A stretch of DNA of 6,028 nucleotides from Piscinibacter sp050175855 (GCF_050175855.1 NZ_JBFXIO010000322.1:1-6028), one strand, 5' to 3'; numbered from the stretch's first letter, positions 1-5,882 are shown. Program-made: numbers and translations. The notes: generated by a model from the letters alone, not told the origin.

Positions 1-732
1 GCGGTTGTGCAGCGTGGTGATGTTCTGCTTGACCGCCGTCTCCTGCACCGCGCGGGCCGCCTCGGGCTTGAGCACGCCGGAGAGCTTGAAGTCGGCGCCG
101 TCGGGCGCCTCGGTCCACGCCAGGTCGGGCAGCTGGTCGGTCAGCAGGTTGCGCGCCGCAGTGAGGGTGTCGCGGTCACGGAAGCGGATGTCGACGTTGT
201 TGCCGTCGCGCGTGATGCCGGCGTGGCGCAGGTTCTTGTCGCGCAGCAGGGTGCGGATGTCGCCGGTCAGCGCCTCGGCCTTCTTGGTCAGCGCCGCCTT
301 CATGTCGACCTGCATCAGGAAGTGCACGCCGCCGCGCAGGTCCAGGCCCAGGTACATGGGCAGCGCATGCAGCGAGGTCAGCCACTGCGGCGAGCGCGAC
401 AGCAGGTTGAGCGCGACGATGTAGCTCGGGTCGGCCGGATCGGGGTTGAGCGCCTTGTCGATCGCGTCCTTGGCCTTGATCTGCGTGTCGGTGCTCTTGA
501 AGCGCGCACGCACCGAGGTGCCGTCGAGCTGCACGAAGTCGGCCTCGAGGCCGGCGGACTGGATGGCCTGCTGCACGCGCGGCACCAGCGCGGCGTCGAC
601 CTTGAGCGTGGCCTTGCCGCTGCTGACCTGCACGGCGGGCGCCTCGCCGAAGAAGTTCGGCAGCGTGTAGATCAGACCGATGAGCAGCGCGACCAGCAGG
701 ATCGCGTACTTCCACAACGGGTAGCGGTTCAT
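1..732 (-). CDS. secD: SecD, protein translocase accessory subunit (partial, C-terminus beyond window)
   Basis: SecD forms an inner-membrane complex with SecF and YajC that helps SecYEG and SecA export proteins, using the proton motive force at a late step. The 244 visible residues begin with a short basic stretch, a single membrane segment (about residues 8-25), and then a periplasmic part. The SecD hallmark LGLDLRGGVH lies at residues 128-137. The ATG at 732-730 is supported by an AAGGAAG ribosome site at 744-738 with a 5-nt spacer. The reading frame is open to base 1, so the remaining P1 periplasmic region and the C-terminal membrane bundle are missing only because the window ends. It lies 90 bp downstream of yajC, the usual yajC-secD order, and secF is expected next. 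Family assignment is firm from the conserved motif, the topology and the neighbour. Confidence 0.96.
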   Translation of the reverse strand, partial: MNRYPLWKYAILLVALLIGLIYTLPNFFGEAPAVQVSSGKATLKVDAALVPRVQQAIQSAGLEADFVQLDGTSVRARFKSTDTQIKAKDAIDKALNPDPADPSYIVALNLLSRSPQWLTSLHALPMYLGLDLRGGVHFLMQVDMKAALTKKAEALTGDIRTLLRDKNLRHAGITRDGNNVDIRFRDRDTLTAARNLLTDQLPDLAWTEAPDGADFKLSGVLKPEAARAVQETAVKQNITTLHNR

Positions 733-744
733 GGCGACTTCCTT

Positions 745-760
745 GCCGGCCGCAGCCGGC
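745..760 (-). other. Small hairpin abutting the secD ribosome site
   Basis: Two copies of GCCGGC (745-750 and 755-760) can pair around a 4-nt loop. The hairpin ends directly against the AAGGAAG ribosome site of secD (744-738). It could limit or stack against ribosome binding. In DNA this rich in GC, a 6-bp stem can arise by chance, so the regulatory role is only a suggestion. Confidence 0.3.
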
Positions 761-772
761 TCCCGGCGTGGC

Positions 773-795
773 GCGGCCCGCTCGACGCGGGCCGC
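773..795 (-). other. Stem-loop in the yajC-secD spacer
   Basis: A perfect 9-bp inverted repeat (773-781 pairing with 787-795) encloses the 5-nt loop region 782-786. It sits in the 90-bp gap between the yajC stop and the secD start and would be transcribed as a GC-only stem. No T-run follows it on the minus strand, so it is not a classical intrinsic terminator. It may stabilise the upstream message or tune read-through into secD. Function is inference, but the repeat itself is plain. Confidence 0.5.
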
Positions 796-822
796 TTCCT
801 CGGGCGAGGGCCGGGCCGGGGG

Positions 823-1155
823 TTACTTGAAGGTGCCCTTGGGCAGCACCTGGACGATGGCCGTGCGCTGCACCTGGATCTCGACGCCGTTGGCGACTTC
901 CACGTGCACGTAGCTCTCGCCCATCTTGGCGATGCGGCCGATCAGGCCGCCGCCGGTGATGACCTCGTCGCCCTTCTGCAGGGCGTCGATCATGGCCTTG
1001 TGTTCCTTCTGCCGCTTCATCTGCGGGCGGATCATCACGAAGTACAGCACCACGAACATCAGCAGCAGCGGCAGCATGCTGCCCAGGCTGCCCAGGAACG
1101 AGTCGGGTGCGGCCGCAGGCGCCGGCGCCTGCGCGAAGGCTTGGGAAATGAACAC
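823..1155 (-). CDS. yajC: YajC, Sec translocase accessory membrane protein
   Basis: YajC is a small inner-membrane protein that associates with SecD and SecF in the holotranslocon. The 110-residue product has the usual family size. It opens with an Ala/Pro-rich stretch (residues 6-17), then one membrane segment (about 26-42), the basic cytoplasmic boundary IRPQMKRQKEH (42-52), and a small beta-rich cytoplasmic domain with the family pattern KGDEVITGGGLIGRI (61-75). The start is GTG at 1155-1153, because no in-frame ATG lies nearby and a GAGGA site (1168-1164) sits 8 nt upstream. secD follows after 90 bp. The gene usually upstream in proteobacteria is tgt, but here it is a short-chain dehydrogenase. 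Identity is near certain; only the start codon could be argued. Confidence 0.96.
   Translation of the reverse strand: MFISQAFAQAPAPAAAPDSFLGSLGSMLPLLLMFVVLYFVMIRPQMKRQKEHKAMIDALQKGDEVITGGGLIGRIAKMGESYVHVEVANGVEIQVQRTAIVQVLPKGTFK
1114..1133. repeat. 20-bp perfect palindrome inside yajC
   Basis: CGCAGGCGCCGGCGCCTGCG reads identically on both strands with no spacer. It lies within yajC codons 8-14, which encode an Ala-Gln-Ala-Pro-Ala-Pro-Ala stretch. Ala and Pro codons (GCN/CCN) in GC-rich DNA favour such self-complementary runs, so chance is a fair explanation. It could also fold in the message about 22 nt after the start codon. Confidence 0.6.
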
Positions 1156-1176
1156 GGGTGACGTCCTCAGGTGGAT

Positions 1177-1196
1177 GCTCCCGGGACGCCGGGAGC
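1177..1196 (-). other. Stem-loop in the yajC leader
   Basis: A perfect 8-bp inverted repeat (1177-1184 with 1189-1196) encloses a 4-nt loop. On the minus strand it is preceded, not followed, by TTTT, so it does not have the shape of an intrinsic terminator for the upstream dehydrogenase gene. It ends 8 nt before the yajC ribosome site (1168-1164). It could be a leader structure or a 3'-end stabiliser for the upstream transcript. Confidence 0.4.
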
Positions 1197-1207
1197 AAAA
1201 CCGCAGG

Positions 1208-1213
1208 ATTGTA
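1208..1213 (-). promoter_or_regulatory. Candidate -10 element for yajC-secD
   Basis: On the minus strand the hexamer TACAAT matches the sigma-70 -10 consensus at 5 of 6 bases and stands in otherwise GC-rich DNA. It lies 53 nt ahead of the yajC start, in the 69-bp gap behind the dehydrogenase stop. A convincing -35 element was not found: the best match, TTGCGC, is 20 nt upstream, which is too far. If used, transcription would begin near 1200 and the leader would contain the hairpin at 1177-1196. Confidence 0.35.
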
Positions 1214-1224
1214 CGGGCCGGGGT

Positions 1225-2124
1225 TCAGGCCCCGCGCAATGCCCGGGCAACCTCGTTCGTGCCCTGCGCGCTGCCGCTGTCGGGCACCGTTTCCCCGCTG
1301 CGTTCGGAGATCTCGGCGAAGCGCACGGCCACCTGCTCGGCGGCGTCCGGCCCGGTGCCGATGTGCACGCCCTGGGTCATCGTGATGTGGGCGCGCTCGA
1401 AGGTGCCGGCGCCGGCGCACAGGATGGCTCGGGTCGGCGCGTCGGCCGAGACGAGGTAGACCACGCCGGGCGTGACGGCTTCCGGCGCCAGCCGCGCCAG
1501 CACCTCGGGCGGCATCAGCCCTTCGGTCATGCGCGTGGCGGCGGTGGGCGCAAGGCAGTTGACGCGGATACCGTCCTTGGCGCCTTCCAGCGCCAGCGTC
1601 TGCATCAGGCCGACCAGCGCCATCTTGGCCGCGCCGTAGTTGCTCTGGCCGAAGTTGCCGTACAGGCCCGACGAGGAGGTGGTCATCACGATGCGGCCGT
1701 ACTTCTGCGCGCGCATGACCGGCCACACGGCGTGGGTGCAGTTCACCGCGCCCATCAGGTGCACGTCGAGCACGAGGCGGAAGTCCGCCAGGTCCATCTT
1801 CGCGAAGGTCTTGTCGCGCAGGATGCCGGCGTTGTTGACCAGGATGTCGATGCGGCCCCAGCGCTGCATCGTCTCCTCCACCATCGCCCGCACGGCGGCC
1901 TCGTCGGTGACCGAGGCGCCGTTGGCCACCGCGGTGCCGCCGGCGGCCTCGATCTCGCGCACCACGGCCTCGGCGGCGGTCAGCGTCTGGCCTTCGGCCA
2001 GGCGGCCGAAGTCGTTGACCACCACCTTGGCCCCGCGCGCGGCCAGCGCCAGCGCATGCTGCCGGCCCAGGCCACCGCCCGCGCCGGTGACGATGGCCAC
2101 CTGGCCGTCGAATCGAATGCTCAC
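1225..2124 (-). CDS. Short-chain dehydrogenase, MFE-2 type (R)-3-hydroxyacyl-CoA dehydrogenase-like
   Basis: This 299-residue oxidoreductase has the classical SDR layout: cofactor loop TGAGGGLG (13-20), NNAG (97-100), and catalytic Ser150, Tyr163 and Lys167 in the stretch TSSSGLYGNFGQSNYGAAK. Asp38, after the second beta strand, favours NAD(H) over NADP(H). The YGNFGQxNYxAAK signature and the C-terminal part resemble the dehydrogenase domain of peroxisomal multifunctional enzyme type 2 (HSD17B4), which oxidises (3R)-hydroxyacyl-CoA. No hydratase or sterol-carrier domain is attached. His122 occupies the place where many classical SDRs have the fourth catalytic Asn; as I recall the MFE-2 sequence, it has His there too. 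The start is GTG at 2124-2122 with AAAGGA (2135-2130) 5 nt upstream. It follows the Bug-type binding protein by 21 bp, suggesting one transcript and a role in catabolism of an imported organic acid. The family is sure, the substrate is not. Confidence 0.9.
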   Translation of the reverse strand: MSIRFDGQVAIVTGAGGGLGRQHALALAARGAKVVVNDFGRLAEGQTLTAAEAVVREIEAAGGTAVANGASVTDEAAVRAMVEETMQRWGRIDILVNNAGILRDKTFAKMDLADFRLVLDVHLMGAVNCTHAVWPVMRAQKYGRIVMTTSSSGLYGNFGQSNYGAAKMALVGLMQTLALEGAKDGIRVNCLAPTAATRMTEGLMPPEVLARLAPEAVTPGVVYLVSADAPTRAILCAGAGTFERAHITMTQGVHIGTGPDAAEQVAVRFAEISERSGETVPDSGSAQGTNEVARALRGA

Positions 2125-2145
2125 TCCAGTCCTTTCAGCGTCAGT

Positions 2146-3138
2146 TCACTTGGCCGCCAGGCCCAGACGCTCGATCAGCGCCTTGTCCCTGGCGAAGGTT
2201 TCGGCGGCCCATTTTGCATAGTCCTCGCCGCTGCGGTACCAGAGGTCCTGGTTGAGCTGCTCGAGCAGCTCGAGGTGCCTGGGGTCGTCCATCGCCTTCT
2301 TGAAGGCGTCGTGCAGTGTCTTCATCACCGCCGGGTCCATGCCCTTGGGGCCGACCAAGCCGTAGGGCGAGCTGGAGACGACGCCATAGCCCAGCTCCTT
2401 CGCGGTCGGCACGTTCGGCCAGCGCCGCGTGCGGTTCTCGCCGAACGTGACGAGCAGGCGCATCTGCCCGGCGTCGACGAACTTGTCCCAGCCGGTGGCG
2501 TCGCTGGCCGCCATCACGTGGCCACCGATCAGCGACTGCATCAGGTCGGCATTGCCCTTGTACGGCACGTGCGTGAGCTGCACCTTGGCCGCAGCGGCCA
2601 CCTCCTCCATCAGCAGGTGCGGGCTGGTGCCGTTGCCGGTGGAGCCGTAGTTGATCGCGCCGGGCGTCTTGCGCGCGGCTTCGACGTAGTCGTTGAAGCT
2701 CTTGAACGGCGCGTCGCTCTTGACGACGAAGCCGAAGGTGTAGCCCGACACGCCGAGGATGAAGCTGAAGTCGTTCAACGGATGCCATTGCTGCTTCTGC
2801 ATGTGCGGGATGCGCAGCATGCCCATCGGGAACTGGGCGATGCTGTAGCCGTCGGGCTTGGCGTTCAGCGCCATGGTGCCCGGGCCGAGCGTGCCGCCGG
2901 CACCCGGCTGGTTGGTCACCACCACCGGTTGGCCGAGATGGCGCGAGGCGATCTCGGCCAGGCCGCGCAGGTGGCGATCGGTCGAGCCGCCGGCCGGCCA
3001 GGGCACGATCAGCGTGATGGGCTTGGTCGGGAAGGCCTGTGCGGTCGCCAGCGCGGGTGCACTCAGCGCAACGGCACCCGCGAAAGCGGCTGCGAGCAGT
3101 CTCCGGCGCGAGGGCTGGCGGAGATTCGGTCGGATCAT
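2146..3138 (-). CDS. Bug-family (TctC-like) tripartite tricarboxylate transporter substrate-binding protein
   Basis: This periplasmic binding protein captures a small carboxylate or related anion. Characterised relatives are BctC/TctC for citrate and BugD and BugE for amino acids. The 330-residue length is typical. An N-terminal signal carries S-R-R-R-L-L (10-15) and a hydrophobic stretch to about residue 33, with likely cleavage near Ala-Thr-Ala-Gln-Ala (31-35). The arginines are compatible with Tat export, though Sec cannot be excluded. Family marks are PITLIVPWPAGGSTDRHLR (40-58), NQPGAGGTLG (76-85), YGSTGNGTSPHL (164-175) and VPYKG (191-195). ATG at 3138-3136 is preceded by AGGAG (3149-3145) with a 6-nt spacer. 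No membrane subunits (TctA/TctB) are present, as is common for orphan Bug genes in Burkholderiales. The ligand cannot be predicted. Confidence 0.94.
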   Translation of the reverse strand: MIRPNLRQPSRRRLLAAAFAGAVALSAPALATAQAFPTKPITLIVPWPAGGSTDRHLRGLAEIASRHLGQPVVVTNQPGAGGTLGPGTMALNAKPDGYSIAQFPMGMLRIPHMQKQQWHPLNDFSFILGVSGYTFGFVVKSDAPFKSFNDYVEAARKTPGAINYGSTGNGTSPHLLMEEVAAAAKVQLTHVPYKGNADLMQSLIGGHVMAASDATGWDKFVDAGQMRLLVTFGENRTRRWPNVPTAKELGYGVVSSSPYGLVGPKGMDPAVMKTLHDAFKKAMDDPRHLELLEQLNQDLWYRSGEDYAKWAAETFARDKALIERLGLAAK

Positions 3139-3220
3139 GGCGTGCTCCTGCAGTTGGCGAAGTGGCCCGGATGATCGGCACGACCGCCTCCGGCAGCCAT
3201 TGGGGCATCTCCGCCAAGGC

Positions 3221-3238
3221 CTGTCGCCACGGCGACAG
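3221..3238. promoter_or_regulatory. Inverted repeat in the divergent region, possible operator
   Basis: CTGTCGCC and GGCGACAG (3221-3228 and 3231-3238) form a perfect 8+8 bp dyad with a 2-bp spacer. It lies 83 bp ahead of the binding-protein start and 130 bp ahead of the preferred soxC start. The compact symmetry and intergenic position fit the binding site of a dimeric regulator. As RNA it could form only a 7-bp stem with a 4-nt loop, and no T-run follows in either direction. The regulator is unknown. Confidence 0.45.
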
Positions 3239-3302
3239 CCACGCCCGCCGGCTTTCGCACGGCTGACAACCGACCCCCCTGGTTTCCCCTGAGTGCGGAC
3301 GC

Positions 3303-3345
3303 GTTGATCCTGCTTAATATCCGTACTTGCTTATATACAGATTCT
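3303..3345. promoter_or_regulatory. AT-rich island, likely soxC promoter region
   Basis: This stretch contains TTGATC (3304-3309), TTAATAT (3314-3320) and TATATACA (3332-3339) and is markedly poorer in GC than its surroundings. TATATA or TATACA could serve as a -10 element for the plus-strand sox genes, placing transcription start near 3345 and a short leader before the TTG start at 3369. No good -35 stands at 16-18 nt from it. The repeated ATAT (3317-3320 and 3333-3336) could also be part of a repressor site, and minus-strand promoters may overlap. The exact element is uncertain. Confidence 0.45.
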
Positions 3346-3368
3346 CAACCCGTCTTCCGGGAGCACCC

Positions 3369-4745
3369 TTGGAACGCGATCCTCAACACACCGGCCGGCT
3401 GCAGCGCGCACCGGAAGGCTTCATCGACAAGACCGGCATCCGCACGGTCTTCGCCGAAGCCAAGCAGGGCCGGCGCGACTTCATCCGCAACGCCTTTGCC
3501 GCCGCGGCGGCCGGCGCCGCCGCGCCGCTGGCCGTGGCGCAATCCAACCCGGTGCCCGCCGCCGGGGGCGACCCGAACATCCTCGAGCTGCCCGAGCACA
3601 GCAAGGGCCTGGGGCAGCCGGTGGCCACCGACGGCTACGGCAAGCCCTCGAAATACGAGGCCAACGTGCAGCGCCGCCCGAGCCCGGGCCTGACGCAGAC
3701 CACCCAGGCCTCGGTGTCGTTCGCGCCGCTGCAGTCGCTGTTCGGCATCGTCACGCCGGCCGGCCTGCACTTCGAGCGCCACCACCAGGGCTGGTGGGAC
3801 ATCGATCCGTCCAAGCACCGCCTGATGCTCAACGGCTCCGATCCGTCGCTGATGAAGAAGAACATGGTCTTCACCATGGACGAGATCATGCGGCTGCCGT
3901 CGGTGTCGCGCTTCCACTTCATCGAGTGCGGCGCCAACACCGGCATGGAGTGGGGCAACGTGGCCGTGCCGACGGTGCAGTACACGCACGGCATGATCTC
4001 CTGCAGCGAGTTCACCGGCGTGCCGCTGCGCATCCTGTTCGACATGGCCGGTGTCGACTACAAGCGCGCCCGCTACGTGCTCGCCGAGGGCGCCGACGGC
4101 TCCTCGATGACCCGCACCATTCCGATGGAACTGGTCGAGTCCGGCGAGGTGCTGGTGGCCTACGGCCAGAACGGCGAGATGCTGCGCCCCGAGAACGGTT
4201 ACCCGCTGCGCCTGGTGGTGCCGGGCGTGCAGGGCGTGAGCTGGGTGAAGTACCTGCGCCGCATCGAGGTCGGCGACAAGCCCTACGGCACCAAAGACGA
4301 GACCATCCACTACGTCGACCTGATGCCCGGCGGCCTGCACCGCCAGTACACCAGCACGCAGGAGGTCAAGAGCGTGGTCACCACGCCGTCCGGCGGCCAG
4401 GTGCTGCTCGACAAGGGCTTCTACAACATCTCCGGCCTGGCCTGGTCGGGCCGCGGGAAGATCGCCAAGGTCGACGTCTCGGTGGACGGCGGTCGCAGCT
4501 GGCGCCCGGCGCGCCTTGAGGGGCCCGTGATGGCCAAGTGCCTGACCCGTTTCAACATCGACTGGGTCTGGGACGGCAAGCCGGCCATCGTGCAGAGCCG
4601 CGCCACCGACGAGACCGGCCACATCCAGCCGACCTACCGCCAGAACCGCGCGGTGCGCGGCACGCGCTCGATCTATCACAACAACTCGATCCAGTCCTGG
4701 CTGGTACAGGAGAGCGGGGAGGTGAAGAATGTTCAACTCTCCTAA
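3369..4745 (+). CDS. soxC: SoxC, molybdenum subunit of sulfane dehydrogenase SoxCD
   Basis: SoxC is the periplasmic molybdopterin subunit of SoxCD, which oxidises the sulfane sulfur bound to the SoxY carrier and passes electrons to SoxD. It belongs to the sulfite oxidase fold family. In the 458-residue product, a Tat signal carries GRRDFIRN (34-41) with cleavage near Ala55-Val-Ala57, as expected for a cofactor-loaded enzyme. The molybdenum-ligating cysteine is probably Cys187 in FIECGANTGMEWGN. The C-terminal part has the sulfite-oxidase dimerisation-domain pattern IAKVDVSVDGGRSWRPA. TTG at 3369 is preferred because GGGAG (3359-3363) lies 5 nt upstream. A TTG at 3327 would add 14 residues but lacks a ribosome site and overlaps the AT-rich promoter. 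No in-frame ATG precedes the conserved domain. The stop overlaps soxD by 17 bp. The neighbouring soxD and soxY separate it from sulfite dehydrogenase SorA. Confidence 0.95.
   Translation: MERDPQHTGRLQRAPEGFIDKTGIRTVFAEAKQGRRDFIRNAFAAAAAGAAAPLAVAQSNPVPAAGGDPNILELPEHSKGLGQPVATDGYGKPSKYEANVQRRPSPGLTQTTQASVSFAPLQSLFGIVTPAGLHFERHHQGWWDIDPSKHRLMLNGSDPSLMKKNMVFTMDEIMRLPSVSRFHFIECGANTGMEWGNVAVPTVQYTHGMISCSEFTGVPLRILFDMAGVDYKRARYVLAEGADGSSMTRTIPMELVESGEVLVAYGQNGEMLRPENGYPLRLVVPGVQGVSWVKYLRRIEVGDKPYGTKDETIHYVDLMPGGLHRQYTSTQEVKSVVTTPSGGQVLLDKGFYNISGLAWSGRGKIAKVDVSVDGGRSWRPARLEGPVMAKCLTRFNIDWVWDGKPAIVQSRATDETGHIQPTYRQNRAVRGTRSIYHNNSIQSWLVQESGEVKNVQLS
4716..4722 (+). promoter_or_regulatory. Strong ribosome binding site of soxD within soxC
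   Basis: GGGGAGG lies 6 nt before the soxD ATG and within the last codons of soxC. Together with the 17-bp overlap this fixes the soxD start and suggests coupled translation of the two subunits. Confidence 0.8.
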
Positions 4746-5778
4746 GTTCATCGCCGCCGCGCTCGCGCTGAGCTGCGGCGCCGCGTTCGCGCAGACCAAG
4801 ATCGTCGGCCTCGGTCGCGAGGCCACGCCCAGCGAGGTCAAGGCCTGGGATATCGACGTGCGCCCGGACTTCAAGGGCCTGCCCAAGGGCCAGGGTTCGG
4901 TGAGCCAGGGCCAGGACGTGTGGGAAGCCAAGTGCGCCTCCTGCCACGGCATCTTCGGCGAGTCGAACTCGACTTTCTCCCCGCTGGTGGGCGGCACGAC
5001 CAAGGAAGACGTCAAGACCGGCCGCGTGGCGCGCCTGACCGACGAGGCCTTTCCCGGCCGCACCACGCTGATGAAGGTCTCCACCGTGTCGACGCTGTGG
5101 GACTACATCTACCGCGCGATGCCCTGGACCTCGCCGAAGTCGCTGACGCCCGACGAGGTGTACGCCGTCACCGCCTTCCTGCTCAACCTCGGCGACATCG
5201 TGCCGGCCGACTTCGTGCTGAGCGACCAGACGATGGCTCAGGCGCAGGCGCTGCTGCCCAACCGCAACGGCGTCACCACCGATCATGCGATGTGGCCGGG
5301 CGGCAAGCCGCGCAAGCCCGACGTGCAGGGATCGAGCTGCATGCGCGACTGCGCCGCCGAGCCGAAGCTGGCGTCGTTCCTGCCCGACTTCGCGCGCAAC
5401 GCCCACGGCAACCTGGCCGAGCAGAACCGCATGGTCGGCGCCCAGCATGGCGCGGACACCACGCGCCCGGCCGGCGCGGCGCCGGCGGCGGCCCCCGCGG
5501 CGCCGGCGCCGAAGGCGGAGACGCCCGCGGCGCTCGGCCTGCTGAGCAAGAACGGCTGCATCGCCTGCCACGCGCAGGACAACAAGCTGGTCGGCCCCGC
5601 CTTCCGCGACATCGCGAAGAAGTACGCCGGCCAGAGCGACGGCGTGGCCTATCTGACGGGCAAGATCCGCGCCGGTGGCAGTGGCGTGTGGGGAGCCATT
5701 CCGATGCCGGCGCAGTCCCTGTCCGAAGCCGAAGCAAAATCCATCGCGCAGTGGCTCGCCGATGGCGCCAAGAAATGA
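4729..5778 (+). CDS. soxD: SoxD, diheme cytochrome c subunit of sulfane dehydrogenase SoxCD
   Basis: SoxD accepts electrons from the molybdenum centre of SoxC and relays them to the respiratory chain in the periplasm. The 349-residue precursor has a Sec-type signal ending Ala19-Phe-Ala21. The first heme site is CASCH (69-73), with Met131 in YRAMPW as a likely axial ligand. The second is CIACH (277-281), with Met326 in IPMPAQ as a likely ligand. A low-complexity Ala/Pro linker (about 247-267) joins the two cytochrome domains. Two further cysteines at 204 and 208 (SSCMRDC) lie between the domains and may form a disulfide. ATG at 4729 is set by GGGGAGG at 4716-4722, and the gene overlaps soxC by 17 bp in another frame. 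A full two-heme form is present, unlike single-heme variants known in some lineages. Identity is firm. Confidence 0.95.
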   Translation: MFNSPKFIAAALALSCGAAFAQTKIVGLGREATPSEVKAWDIDVRPDFKGLPKGQGSVSQGQDVWEAKCASCHGIFGESNSTFSPLVGGTTKEDVKTGRVARLTDEAFPGRTTLMKVSTVSTLWDYIYRAMPWTSPKSLTPDEVYAVTAFLLNLGDIVPADFVLSDQTMAQAQALLPNRNGVTTDHAMWPGGKPRKPDVQGSSCMRDCAAEPKLASFLPDFARNAHGNLAEQNRMVGAQHGADTTRPAGAAPAAAPAAPAPKAETPAALGLLSKNGCIACHAQDNKLVGPAFRDIAKKYAGQSDGVAYLTGKIRAGGSGVWGAIPMPAQSLSEAEAKSIAQWLADGAKK

Positions 5779-5882
5779 GACTTCGGGAATACCCCGGCCG
5801 GTTTCACCGGCAGCCTTCGGGTACTCACCGAGTGAGCCGACCCCTCGCTTGACTACCATCCCCCGACTCCCAAGGAGAAGCA
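5779..5882 (+). other. soxD-soxY spacer with three small stem-loops
   Basis: This 104-bp gap breaks the tight packing of soxCD. It can form three short hairpins: 5784-5787 with 5793-5796, 5797-5802 with 5806-5811 (GCCGGT/ACCGGC), and 5824-5828 with 5832-5836 (CTCAC/GTGAG). CTTCGGG also occurs twice (5781-5787, 5815-5821). None is followed by a T-run, so a full intrinsic terminator is unlikely. Partial attenuation, mRNA processing or stabilisation between soxCD and soxY is possible. TTGACT (5849-5854) resembles a -35 element, but at the proper distance there is only the soxY ribosome site. Confidence 0.4.

Noticed and set aside
1177..1196. Intrinsic terminator for the dehydrogenase gene
   Set aside because: The stem is strong, but on the minus strand the T-run precedes it and no T-run follows.
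176..1726. Minus-strand open frame (516 codons) crossing secD, yajC and the dehydrogenase
   Set aside because: It runs through three recognised genes in another frame and has Arg/Ala/Gly-rich, domain-free composition.
1171..3174. Long plus-strand open frame (667 codons) opposite the dehydrogenase and binding protein
   Set aside because: It is antisense to two firm genes, is rich in Arg, His, Gly and Ala, and shows no family signature.
3264..3269. Minus-strand -35 element (TTGTCA) for the binding-protein gene
   Set aside because: It matches the consensus at 5 of 6 bases, but the DNA 16-18 nt downstream is GC-only with no -10-like hexamer.
3369..4745. Sulfite dehydrogenase SorA or a YedY/MsrP-type enzyme instead of SoxC
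   Set aside because: The overlapping downstream gene is a diheme SoxD rather than monoheme SorB or a membrane MsrQ partner, and soxY follows.
3345..5084. Long minus-strand open frame (579 codons) opposite soxC and soxD
   Set aside because: The opposite strand encodes two well-recognised proteins. The antisense product has low-complexity Ala/Gly/Arg/His-rich composition with no recognisable domain, as expected from GC-rich codon bias.
5849..5859. Sigma-70 promoter for soxY at TTGACT
   Set aside because: A -10 element at 16-18 nt would coincide with the AAGGAG ribosome site, and no TATAAT-like hexamer is there.
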